Source of the DNA: Prevotella sp.
GTDB lineage: Bacteria; Bacteroidota; Bacteroidia; Bacteroidales; Bacteroidaceae
NCBI GenBank assembly: GCA_017645645.1
Contig: JAGCOB010000017.1
Coordinates: 1 to 64,000 of the forward strand
DNA length: 64,000 bases
Reading direction: 5' to 3'
Within the stretch, counting starts at the first letter, position 1, and each line of letters begins with the position of its first letter. The translations under genes were made by a program, and so were the position numbers. Below are positions 56,287-64,000 of this stretch, one piece after another. The notes under the pieces are model-generated. The model was not told the DNA's origin. It did not search any database and saw nothing but the letters and a program-made list of their open reading frames with translations.

Positions 56287-56329
56287 TAATACAAGCCGCT
56301 CCTGACTTTGGAATGAGAAGGACATGCAA

Positions 56330-56353
56330 AAGGGCTGCGTTTCCGCAGCCCTT
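56330..56353 (-). terminator. Terminator of the C10 protease-peptide operon
   Basis: AAGGGCTGCG and CGCAGCCCTT form a 10-bp stem with a 4-nt loop, with a TTTTGC tail on the minus strand. Confidence 0.8.
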
Positions 56354-56386
56354 CCTTGATTACATTTACTTTAAAAGTTCGTTGAG

Positions 56387-56551
56387 TTAATTATCTACAA
56401 AATCTTCGAAGTCAAAGAATTCTCTGGCACTACCGCCTTCTAATCCGGGATCGGTCTGATCTCCGGCACCAGGACCGCTGCCTGCCAATAACTGATATCG
56501 CGTCACTGTCTTGAAGACTTCCATTGTTGGCTGTAAATATGTCTTTTTCAT
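56387..56551 (-). CDS. 54-residue peptide gene downstream of the C10 protease
   Basis: An ATG at 56551 opens a 54-codon frame 17 nt after the protease stop. An unusually strong AAGGAGG ribosome site precedes it by 8 nt, in a genome where such sites are rare. The peptide begins MKKTYLQPTMEVFKTVTRYQ, followed by LLAGSGPGAG and an acidic, Gly/Asp/Phe-rich tail ending FEDFVDN. It has no membrane helix. The charged leader, the small-residue GS/GAG break and the variable tail resemble precursor peptides with a double-glycine-like processing site. It could also be a protease inhibitor or pro-region partner, like the Spi inhibitor next to streptopain. Confidence 0.75.
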   Translation of the reverse strand: MKKTYLQPTMEVFKTVTRYQLLAGSGPGAGDQTDPGLEGGSAREFFDFEDFVDN

Positions 56552-56568
56552 CTTTCGTTCCTCCTTCT

Positions 56569-59478
56569 TTATTTAATCACGACTTTCTTACCGTTTACGA
56601 CATATATGCCATTCTTAGGATAGAGTACACGACGGCCGTTCAAGTCATAATAGACATCATCCTTCTTGCTTCTTACATTTTCTATCTCCTTGATGCCTGT
56701 CACAGCACCGCCGCCGATGCCGAGGCTAGTGACACTATGATCGAAGATTCCTGGCTTGAAGTAAGCACGGAAGGGAGAGCAGCCTGCGCTTGTCACCAAT
56801 TCAAAGGCACTGCCGTCAGCTTTGATACAATAGATGTTGGCAGTATTGTCCTGAACGGTATTACCGATGAAGCGGTAGTTGGCACCTGTGGTAGACGATA
56901 CCGTACCACCCTTGCTCACGATGACATTCTCACCGATAAACTTAATCGTCTTACCGCTCATATCCCATGCGGCACCCCATGTGTTGTCTGGGAAGGCAAC
57001 AATATACGGAGTGTTAGCCTCCATCGAGCCTGACACATAATCGAAATAGACGTTGCTTCCGTCATCGCTGGAAAACTCCTTCAACCAGAAGTTCTTACCC
57101 TCGTCCGTACTGCTGTGGAACCAGTCAATAGGAGTATCATCAGCCGTTACCAATGTAACATCATAGGGCAGCATGATGGTGTTCCAACCGTTCGTACCAT
57201 TTGCCCATCTGTCATTGGCATAAGTGAACTCTATCTTCGTGGCTGTGAAATCAACAGGAGAGTAGAATTCTTTACCGTCAGTCAGCGTAATGTTCTCTGC
57301 GGTATAGATGCCGCCACCTTCGTTTTTAATCACATTCTTACCATCCAGTCCACTGGGCTTCGAGCCACTATAAATATACAGCGTATTAGGATTAGCGTTC
57401 GGCGTAATAGTGGTGATGCCCGTACCCGTCACGTCAACTGCCAGTGCTGTAGGTGCTTTCGTAGCAGCATCGTAAGTAGTGCCCTCTGGCTTGACAAAAG
57501 TCTCCGTACCGTCTGCGGCAGTAGTCAAGATAGCAGCAGTGGGGCGAAACTTTGGCGTAAGAGTAATATCAAAGCCCATATAATTATATGTAGGATAAGT
57601 CCAATATCCATCTTTTACATATTGAGCATAAATAGTATATGTTTCTCCCAAAACCAATCCTGTCACTTCTACATTGTATGTTTTAGTTGAGTTAGCACCA
57701 ACTATAATATTTCTCTCTTCGTCAGATGCAACAATATTATTAGATGAATTAACTATTTGCCACCTGGCAGCACCAAAATACGCTGTTTCGGTACTTGAGT
57801 TCTTGAGAGTTATCGATCCTTTTAGCGTCGTGCCATACAAAGTGCTTGTCCCAATAAGATTCAAGTCAACAGGACTATCTAATGAGAAGTCGCTTATAGT
57901 TAGAGCCTGACTATTGTCACCTGAAGCAGCGGCGACTTCCGTTGTTTCAAGCGATCCAATAAAGTTAATATACCCTGGAGTATCTGAGGGACGGTAAACT
58001 CTTATTCCATACTTACCACTATACCTAGGGGTAAACTTCAACTGAATCGTCTTAGAGTCAGTTTTTGCAGGAATGACGAAGTCACTGGCAATATCCTCAA
58101 TCAAATACCATATTTCACTATCCTCATAGAACAGACGGATACCGATATCACCATCATATACGTCAGCACTGTTGTTCTTGAGATCAATATTCACTGTCAC
58201 CTCACTAAACTGTGTGGGTGAATCACTAAAAGACACACCGTTAATTGCAAGATTGACGGTGGTGGTGGGAACACTGGCAGTGGCACCCAAATCTTCTGTT
58301 GACTTCTGAATACCGATAACGGCATCCTGTCCATAGTGGTAACCATCGGTACTGCTGCTGCCGCCAATGCCCTGCGAATCAGAATCAAGGGCAGAGAGCT
58401 TGAAGTAGTCGTTGCTATGTCCACTCCAGCCCCAGTTCACGTGGAAGTAGTCCTCAGTCTCGTAGCCGTCGATCACAAACTCATGACCACCGCCAGAAGA
58501 CTGACCACCGTAACAGATGACACGACCCAGAGACAACTCATGATACATCAACTCTATCCAGTTAGCATAGGCATAGAAGCTGCGCTGTACATAGGTCGTG
58601 GTGTTCTTGTATCCGAAATAGTTTTTCAGCGCATCAGCCACTGGGTATGTATTGGCTCCAGAAGAACCAGCATTGTCAACATAATAGTCCATCTGGACTG
58701 ATGCACCACAATAGAGCATCAACTGGGCAATAATGGCTGTTGCTCCTTCATCAGTATCTCCTGCGCTATAGGTGTTACGCATCTTATTCCAATAGATGGG
58801 TGTTCCTGCAGCAATGGCATCTACTGTAAGACCTCTTGTTTCCGTTGTATAACCTGGAATCTCCGCTGTAGTATTAGTAGTGGTAGAGCCAGCCCTCTTC
58901 TCTGAGAAATACATACACTGAGCCATCGCTGTGGCCACACAACCCGTATAGCTTCTTTTGCTATTATACTCCGGACACAGATTATTGTACGGGGCTCCCT
59001 GATCCCATAGGGTCTTAACCAATGGGGCTATGGGATTCTTGACGGCTGTTCCTGAACGACGGGGGGCATTGGGATCGGCATAGGGACTGTCGTAAACGAT
59101 TCTCGTTACGTTATTCGCCTTCGCCCACGCAATCTCGTCGGCATAGCCCTGCAGCCACGCCTTCATGTTCTCGGGCATGTTGTCGGGATCGATGCTGCCG
59201 CTGTCGCTATAGCCGAGGATGGGGAGGGCCACGTCGTCGTTGGAGACGATGACGAAGCCGCCGTTGTTGGCGATGTTAAACACATAGAGGCCGCTCACCT
59301 GTTTGGTCGGGTTGAGCTGTTGGGCTGCCGATGCTCCCCTCCTGGGACGACTGCCGTCTGCCTCTCGTTTCTGGATGAAGTTCCGTGCCTGCTCCAACGC
59401 CTGCTCGGAAGTGACATTCTCTGCCATTGCCACCGTTGATAGGATGACAGTCAACAAAAGTAAAAATGTTCTTCTCAT
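56569..59478 (-). CDS. C10 (streptopain-type) cysteine protease with Por/T9SS-like C-terminus
   Basis: This is a 969-residue secreted protease with a signal peptide ending VAMA-EN. The propeptide (to about residue 140) contains the typical GGFVIVSNDD and GYADEI elements. The catalytic Cys180 in YTGCVATAMAQ and His332 in GGGHEFVIDGY, with VNWGWSG after it, define the C10 fold. Several beta-sandwich segments follow. The tail (DVYYDLNGRRVLYPKNGIYVVNGKKVVIK, in parts) matches the C-terminal sorting domain of Bacteroidota type IX substrates. It is in an operon with the 54-residue peptide gene. The natural substrate is unknown. Confidence 0.93.
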   Translation of the reverse strand: MRRTFLLLLTVILSTVAMAENVTSEQALEQARNFIQKREADGSRPRRGASAAQQLNPTKQVSGLYVFNIANNGGFVIVSNDDVALPILGYSDSGSIDPDNMPENMKAWLQGYADEIAWAKANNVTRIVYDSPYADPNAPRRSGTAVKNPIAPLVKTLWDQGAPYNNLCPEYNSKRSYTGCVATAMAQCMYFSEKRAGSTTTNTTAEIPGYTTETRGLTVDAIAAGTPIYWNKMRNTYSAGDTDEGATAIIAQLMLYCGASVQMDYYVDNAGSSGANTYPVADALKNYFGYKNTTTYVQRSFYAYANWIELMYHELSLGRVICYGGQSSGGGHEFVIDGYETEDYFHVNWGWSGHSNDYFKLSALDSDSQGIGGSSSTDGYHYGQDAVIGIQKSTEDLGATASVPTTTVNLAINGVSFSDSPTQFSEVTVNIDLKNNSADVYDGDIGIRLFYEDSEIWYLIEDIASDFVIPAKTDSKTIQLKFTPRYSGKYGIRVYRPSDTPGYINFIGSLETTEVAAASGDNSQALTISDFSLDSPVDLNLIGTSTLYGTTLKGSITLKNSSTETAYFGAARWQIVNSSNNIVASDEERNIIVGANSTKTYNVEVTGLVLGETYTIYAQYVKDGYWTYPTYNYMGFDITLTPKFRPTAAILTTAADGTETFVKPEGTTYDAATKAPTALAVDVTGTGITTITPNANPNTLYIYSGSKPSGLDGKNVIKNEGGGIYTAENITLTDGKEFYSPVDFTATKIEFTYANDRWANGTNGWNTIMLPYDVTLVTADDTPIDWFHSSTDEGKNFWLKEFSSDDGSNVYFDYVSGSMEANTPYIVAFPDNTWGAAWDMSGKTIKFIGENVIVSKGGTVSSTTGANYRFIGNTVQDNTANIYCIKADGSAFELVTSAGCSPFRAYFKPGIFDHSVTSLGIGGGAVTGIKEIENVRSKKDDVYYDLNGRRVLYPKNGIYVVNGKKVVIK

Positions 59479-59571
59479 ATATAATATGTTTTAGGTTTTG
59501 TCTCAAAACGCTGTATTAATGTTCCAAAATTAACGTTTAATCTTCAAACATGACTATATCTGTCCTGATTA

Positions 59572-59910
59572 TTAAGATATATTAACTTTTTCCTCCTGTC
59601 TCTCATCAGCAGGAACCTGTTCGGTGAACAGGCGGCGGAGTCCTTCCTCATAGGCGCGAAGGGCTTCCTGACCCTTGCGGGTGATGCGACAGACGGTATG
59701 GGAGAGTCTGCCTACCCCACTCTTGCTGACTTCCAGATAGCCTGCCTCTTGCAGTGTCTTGATCTGCACACTGAGGTTGCCTCTGGTGGAGTCAGTGATC
59801 TGGCAGAGGTAAACAAAGTCGGCACTCTCCAGGCTGTCGAGTGTCACCATGATTTTCAGTCGCAACTCATTATGGAGCAATGGGTTGATAACTGCAAACT
59901 TAAATGTCAT
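59572..59910 (-). CDS. Winged-helix transcriptional regulator
   Basis: This is a 112-residue DNA-binding protein. FAVINPLLHNELRLKIMVTLDSLESADFVYLCQITDSTRGNLSVQIKTLQEAGYLEVSK is a winged helix of the MarR/ArsR-like transcriptional-regulator type (HTH_27-like). There is no metal-binding Cys pattern. It follows the membrane-protein gene by 16 nt in an operon that begins with the large surface protein. Such small regulators next to a membrane protein are common in Bacteroidales and usually control their own operon (inference). Confidence 0.88.
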   Translation of the reverse strand: MTFKFAVINPLLHNELRLKIMVTLDSLESADFVYLCQITDSTRGNLSVQIKTLQEAGYLEVSKSGVGRLSHTVCRITRKGQEALRAYEEGLRRLFTEQVPADERQEEKVNIS

Positions 59911-59926
59911 AGTACTTTCCTTTTTC

Positions 59927-60523
59927 TTAGTTAACGGAGAAGTTCCTCACATATTGCTTGAAGAGATGACCTGGGATGATCAGGGCTATCACCGCAATGC
60001 CCGATGTAATCAGTAACTGCCAGTACCACAGCTCTCCTTGCAGGAAGAGAGGGACGGCAGACAGAAGGGAGGCGATGATGCCGCAGACGGTCTTCGGACG
60101 GAAATGCAGGATGATGCCCGTCATGAAGCACCCCATGCCGATGAGCAGTCCCTGATAGGCGCAGTAGCACTGTTCGAAGACACCGGCAGCCCCCATCGAT
60201 GCACCGCCCACACAACTGGCAAAGCCGATGAATATCCACATCACCAGGATGATGTTCTGTTCGAGGGTCTTCCTATGGGTACGCTCATAGTCCTCATTCA
60301 GGAAATAGACCATCAGCGGCACACCCACCACAGGGATGCCTACCCATATCCACGTACACCAATTCTCCTTCCACAGCCAAAGTGCCAGAAACTCCACAAA
60401 CAAGAAGATGGCCGTTGGGTAACCCCAGGCGAGAAACAAGTTCTCGCCTGTAGGCTCCTTACGGCTCATCACCTCACCACGAATACTGGTGATGATGTCT
60501 AGTTCTGATTCCGAAGTGTGCAT
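59927..60523 (-). CDS. Integral membrane protein of unknown function
   Basis: This is a 198-residue protein with six hydrophobic segments (AIFLFVEFLALWLW, WVGIPVVGVPLMVYFL, IILVMWIFIGFASCV, LLIGMGCFMTGIILHF, GIIASLLSAVPLFLQ, LLITSGIAVIALIIPGHLF) and a charged N-terminus. No known transport or enzyme motif was found. It starts one base after the stop of the surface-protein gene and precedes a winged-helix regulator by 16 nt, so the three are one operon. The membrane protein and regulator probably form a functional pair. Confidence 0.82.
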   Translation of the reverse strand: MHTSESELDIITSIRGEVMSRKEPTGENLFLAWGYPTAIFLFVEFLALWLWKENWCTWIWVGIPVVGVPLMVYFLNEDYERTHRKTLEQNIILVMWIFIGFASCVGGASMGAAGVFEQCYCAYQGLLIGMGCFMTGIILHFRPKTVCGIIASLLSAVPLFLQGELWYWQLLITSGIAVIALIIPGHLFKQYVRNFSVN

Positions 60524-60524
60524 A

Positions 60525-63500
60525 TTACTTCACGATGACTTTCTTGCCATTGATGATATACAGGCCCTTCTGCGTCGGTTTGCCAACCAGTCTGCGTCCA
60601 TCGAGGGTGTACCACTTTCCCTCTGTGCCTGGCAGGACATTTATACCGTTGATGGCCGTCGTTCCACCGATAGGCTTGATCAAATCTTTATAGGTCATCC
60701 ATCCGGCAGCTGCCTTATAGGTCTCTACCGACTCAGCAGGCACATAGATTGCCTCCAGTTTGCTGCATCCCTTGAACATGGTCTCTCCAGCCGCTGGCGG
60801 AGTGGTGGCAAGACAGGTGAGTTCCGTCAGACTCTTATTCTCTGCAAAGGCTTTGCTGCCAATTGCCTCCACCTTATCAGCCAGTGCTACCGTGGTGAGC
60901 GGTGTTCCCTCAAAGGCCCTGTCACCGATATTGACAATGGTAGAAGGAATCGTGGCAGTTTTCATGTTGAGCTGGTAGCTCATCGATGCCTCAGGGATGT
61001 TGGTGATACCCTCACCGATAACCAGGACATCCAGTCCCGTCCATCCAGCATTCGTCTTCGGGTTAGCCTTCGACTTATTCCAAGGATAGGCAGCCGTGAG
61101 TTGTGGTGCTCTCCTTGCCCCGGCACTTGACTCATCATCAGCAGTCGGTGTGGCAATATCACCAGTACCTTCAATATCAAGGGTGGTGACTCCATTCTCG
61201 GCATCAATTGACCAGTGGACATTACTGCCGTCACCTTCAGCACCGCAGTCGCCCTCGTCAAGGGTACCACTGATATTGGCTACCTTCACCAAGCGGACGG
61301 CAGATGCCACACGGCGGTTGCTGAGGATTGACTGTACCTGACTATCGTTGAAGTTCAGGACGTAACCTTCCCACGCAGCATTGTCAGACTCCTCGTCTGA
61401 CGGAGTACCTGTCCAGTAGAAGCCCTCTTCGCCACCTTTTATCAGCGTGGTGGTTGCCTTATAGTCGACATAGACAGCAGTCATCTGTCCTGCGGCAGGC
61501 AGGAAGACGGCACCATCGTTCTCCAAAGTTGTCCACTCCTCGGCAGTGAAAGTACCGGCAGGTGTGTCTTCCGTCCAGTTGTCGGGCAACAGAATGAGAC
61601 CCCTTACGTCGTTAACCGTAGCAAGAGACCTCAGTTTATCAGCGTTCTCACGACCGTTGAGCAGGAATTCCCACTCGTCCTTAGACAGCGTCGCCCATCC
61701 ACTTCCGAGGTCGCGGATAAGGTCAGGATTCGTACCATAGTCGGCAAACTCAGGCAAGAAGTACTGTGCGGCTTCCTCGTCGGTCATTGAGTAATAGAAC
61801 TGAGTTCCGTAGTAGTTCTTGGCAGTGCTCCAGCAAAGCAGGTCGCGCAGGTCGGCAGGATAAGAACTGTATGTATAGGCTTCGATATTAGCCTCACCCA
61901 GCATGTCGTACTGCTGAGGAGCCAGCGACCACTTCTCTGTAGCACCGTTAAAGCGCAGGTTACCCTTGGCGAAGTTGACGGTCTTCACCTTGCTGACAGA
62001 GAACTCACTCTCCATAGGCTCCGTCTCCTCACCAATCGTCGAGAAGATGCTGATAGGACTGGCAATACCCACAAAACCGCTGTCATAGACAGGCTGTACC
62101 ATCACTTCATATTCCTTGCCTGACTGCAGATTCCTGAGGGTGTACTCCACATCGGTCACATCGGGAATAGTAATCCATTCACCGATATTCTCTGGCGGAG
62201 TGACGGCAATATCAGAGACGAGCAACATACTTTCATCGGCATAGTGGCGGATATAGAAGAAATAGTATTCGCCTTCATCCTCAGGAGCACGCAGTGAGCG
62301 AGCTTCATTGCTTTCCTGCTCCCCTGATACTCCAGCCTCTGCAGTCTCAGCAGCCTCAGCAGCAGCATTTTTGGCTTGCAGGTCAGCTATTTGATTTCTC
62401 AATTCATCTAATTCAACATCGAGAAGTTTACATTCAGCTTCAAGGAGTTCTTTTTTCGGATCGTCATCAGACATGGTACCGAGTTCAACAGTTGCTTTCA
62501 ACAGGTCGATTTCCTTGTCTTGAGCCTCTTCTAGCAACTTGGGCAGCGGGTCTTCTTCCTGCTGCTGTTCTTCTGCTTCTTCCTTTTCCTTCTGGGCTTT
62601 CAAAGCAGCATCTAATGCAGCCTGTGCCTCAGCTATTCCAGTCTCATCTTCTCCGTATTTCTTCTCCTGCTTGATGAAGCCATACTGATATCTCACTGCC
62701 GTATTACTGCCGGTCTTGGCATTGGCAGACTTCCATGATACCATAGCCCCTTTAGGAACATTGGCAATGCCGATAACATTATCGGCAGCCTTGCCGCCTT
62801 CAGAGAAATAGTTGGTGCCACCCCAGTTCTCGAAACTTCTTCCGTCACCGTCAAGGTCAACCAGCAGGATAGCTTCGGCACTGGCAGTTGTCCCTGCACC
62901 ATGTGTTCGGTAGTTCACGTTGTTCTTACCCTCCATGCCATTGCGCTTCCAGGCAGTGTCTTCTGTCGTGGAGTTCACTGGAGTTGTTGCCACACGTGAC
63001 GGACGGGCAAATTTCGTGTCGGTGACTATCCTTGTGAGCGGAGTCCAGCGGCTGAACTTGTCACCAATCTGCTCACCCTGCTCCTCATCCTCACAAATGC
63101 TACGTACACGGATATAATAAATGGTGAGTGACTCCAGTCCATCGATTTGATAGGTGGTCTGACTCTCCACAGCATCACGAGTCACCTCGATGGTTGTCGT
63201 CTTGTCCTCTGGGAAGGTGGGGTCGGTAGAATACTGTATCTCCTCCTTCTTCGTCGTAGCCTGATAATTGAGCGTAGCACTCTGACAGGTCACGTTGTCG
63301 ACTGTCACGAAGCGAGGTCTTGGTGTACAGTAGTTGCCACACTCCATGACGAAGGAGGTCAACAGTCCGTCCTCTTCAGGCGACCCGTTGTAAGGCATGG
63401 TGTAAATCTCGTCACCAGGCGTGAAGAACAGCGAGAAGGTACACGAACGAGTCTGGTACCATCCTGAATTGTTCTTGAGGAAGTTAACATTATACTTGCG

Positions 63501-64000
63501 GTCCTTGCAGAGCGAGAGATAACCGCCTGACACACCTTCCTGGCTTAACTGGATATATCCCACCTCAATGCCTGTCTCATCATCCACTATCTGAAAGGCA
63601 GCATCGTTGGAATTACCTACGTTCATGGAGTAAAGGATCTCACACATCTCCTCTTGCGGACAGCAGGAAGTGACAAACTCAACAGATGCCGTCCAGTCAC
63701 TGGTATTGTCACCCTCAAAGATAGCCTGTGCCTGAGCCTCATATTTCGTGGCAGGGGTCAGGTCTGCGAGTGTGACAGGACCGTCGAGATGACTGTATTC
63801 AATCCAGTTCTGTTCTGCCTCTCCTTCCGCAGCCAACTTGCGTACACGACAGTTCCATGAAGTGGCACCACCACGCAGAGAACACTGTATCTTGGCATCT
63901 GTATTGGAGATGTCGGTAGCTACAACACCTGCGGGTGTCGGATAATCAGCGAAGGTCAGTTGGATCTGTGCCTTCCAACTCGAGATGGACGTAAAATCCG
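60525..64000 (-). CDS. Large FN3/BspA-like surface protein, 5' end outside window
   Basis: The frame is open to the window edge, so the 5' end is missing; 1157 residues are visible. In order there are several fibronectin type III domains, a charged coiled-coil insertion (62291-62654), another FN3 domain, a domain with NFAKGNLRFNG and DEWEFLLNGR like the Fibrobacter/Bacteroidota FISUMP-type module, and BspA-like leucine-rich repeats (TIPSTIVNIGDRAFEG, VEAIGSKAFAENKSL). The C-terminal sorting segment (WYTLDGRRLVGKPTQKGLYI) is nearly the same as in the C10 protease. It is likely surface-exposed and adhesive. The first in-frame start codon here (TTG at 63836) is internal. Confidence 0.88.
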   Translation of the reverse strand, partial: DFTSISSWKAQIQLTFADYPTPAGVVATDISNTDAKIQCSLRGGATSWNCRVRKLAAEGEAEQNWIEYSHLDGPVTLADLTPATKYEAQAQAIFEGDNTSDWTASVEFVTSCCPQEEMCEILYSMNVGNSNDAAFQIVDDETGIEVGYIQLSQEGVSGGYLSLCKDRKYNVNFLKNNSGWYQTRSCTFSLFFTPGDEIYTMPYNGSPEEDGLLTSFVMECGNYCTPRPRFVTVDNVTCQSATLNYQATTKKEEIQYSTDPTFPEDKTTTIEVTRDAVESQTTYQIDGLESLTIYYIRVRSICEDEEQGEQIGDKFSRWTPLTRIVTDTKFARPSRVATTPVNSTTEDTAWKRNGMEGKNNVNYRTHGAGTTASAEAILLVDLDGDGRSFENWGGTNYFSEGGKAADNVIGIANVPKGAMVSWKSANAKTGSNTAVRYQYGFIKQEKKYGEDETGIAEAQAALDAALKAQKEKEEAEEQQQEEDPLPKLLEEAQDKEIDLLKATVELGTMSDDDPKKELLEAECKLLDVELDELRNQIADLQAKNAAAEAAETAEAGVSGEQESNEARSLRAPEDEGEYYFFYIRHYADESMLLVSDIAVTPPENIGEWITIPDVTDVEYTLRNLQSGKEYEVMVQPVYDSGFVGIASPISIFSTIGEETEPMESEFSVSKVKTVNFAKGNLRFNGATEKWSLAPQQYDMLGEANIEAYTYSSYPADLRDLLCWSTAKNYYGTQFYYSMTDEEAAQYFLPEFADYGTNPDLIRDLGSGWATLSKDEWEFLLNGRENADKLRSLATVNDVRGLILLPDNWTEDTPAGTFTAEEWTTLENDGAVFLPAAGQMTAVYVDYKATTTLIKGGEEGFYWTGTPSDEESDNAAWEGYVLNFNDSQVQSILSNRRVASAVRLVKVANISGTLDEGDCGAEGDGSNVHWSIDAENGVTTLDIEGTGDIATPTADDESSAGARRAPQLTAAYPWNKSKANPKTNAGWTGLDVLVIGEGITNIPEASMSYQLNMKTATIPSTIVNIGDRAFEGTPLTTVALADKVEAIGSKAFAENKSLTELTCLATTPPAAGETMFKGCSKLEAIYVPAESVETYKAAAGWMTYKDLIKPIGGTTAINGINVLPGTEGKWYTLDGRRLVGKPTQKGLYIINGKKVIVK
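62291..62654 (-). other. Coiled-coil insertion inside an FN3 domain
   Basis: It encodes about 120 residues rich in Glu, Lys, Gln, Ala and Leu with heptad spacing (KLLEEAQDKEIDLLKATVEL, LLDVELDELRNQIADLQAKN). It interrupts the beta pattern between RYQYGFIKQEKKYG and EGEYYFFYIRHY, which read as the two halves of one FN3 domain. Confidence 0.75.

Noticed and set aside
63834..63836. TTG as the start of the large surface protein
   Set aside because: The frame stays open to the window edge with further FN3-like sequence upstream, so the true start is outside the window.

Overview
The window looks like a chromosomal segment of a gut or oral Bacteroidales, most likely Prevotella or a close relative. 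The reasons are the Bacteroidota-type promoters (TTTGG near -33, TAnnTTTGCA near -7), the weak use of Shine-Dalgarno sites, the cell-envelope gene set (OstA-like, SurA-like, OmpA, SusD, BspA-like repeats, C10 protease with a Por/T9SS-type tail), and Bacteroidales gene orders such as trigger factor-clpP-clpX-recQ. It is mostly core genome. I see no rRNA operon, insertion sequence, integrase, prophage or CRISPR array.

Layout. At 0-9 kb there is the 3' end of an AT-rich gene, a secreted GH13-GH43 pair, a small secreted unknown, an unusual palindromic repeat array, two Nudix hydrolases with a D-2-hydroxyacid dehydrogenase, and a FKBP lipoprotein coupled to glycyl-tRNA synthetase. At 9-16 kb there are three tRNAs, parC with a secreted protein and an S41 protease, aspartate-semialdehyde dehydrogenase, and a GMP synthase that consists of the ATP-pyrophosphatase part only. 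At 16-28 kb there is a GH31-carboxylesterase pair, an antiporter-LolD-S1 protein operon, AsnS, an rRNA pseudouridine synthase with a long Gln/Gly/Arg-rich arm, and PurB. At 28-36 kb there is an orphan SusD-like giant preceded by a dockerin-like protein, tRNA-Val, an ACT protein with phenylacetate-CoA ligase, and OmpA. At 36-49 kb there are MutL, OstA-like, two parvulin-type isomerases and IMP dehydrogenase in one coupled run, then RecQ, ClpX, ClpP and trigger factor.

The most unusual part is 48.8-64 kb. It holds a 43-residue membrane peptide, a sigma factor fused to a macro-like domain that is divergent from a vWA protein, and a four-gene operon that looks like a head-group activation and transfer pathway (CDP-alcohol phosphotransferase, flippase-like membrane protein, aminotransferase, LicC/PntC-like nucleotidyltransferase). 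It also holds LptB, a second palindromic repeat array, a 54-residue peptide gene in an operon with a C10 protease, and a large surface protein in an operon with a membrane protein and a winged-helix regulator.

Three patterns cut across the window. Two intergenic arrays share a 22-nt period; in the first, neighbouring 11-nt words are reverse complements of each other. A promoter family has a fixed 36-bp length and, in five protein operons, an extra conserved spacer word. A degenerate 9-nt repeat occurs inside three unrelated coding sequences. All calls were made by eye from the sequence; no database search was run.
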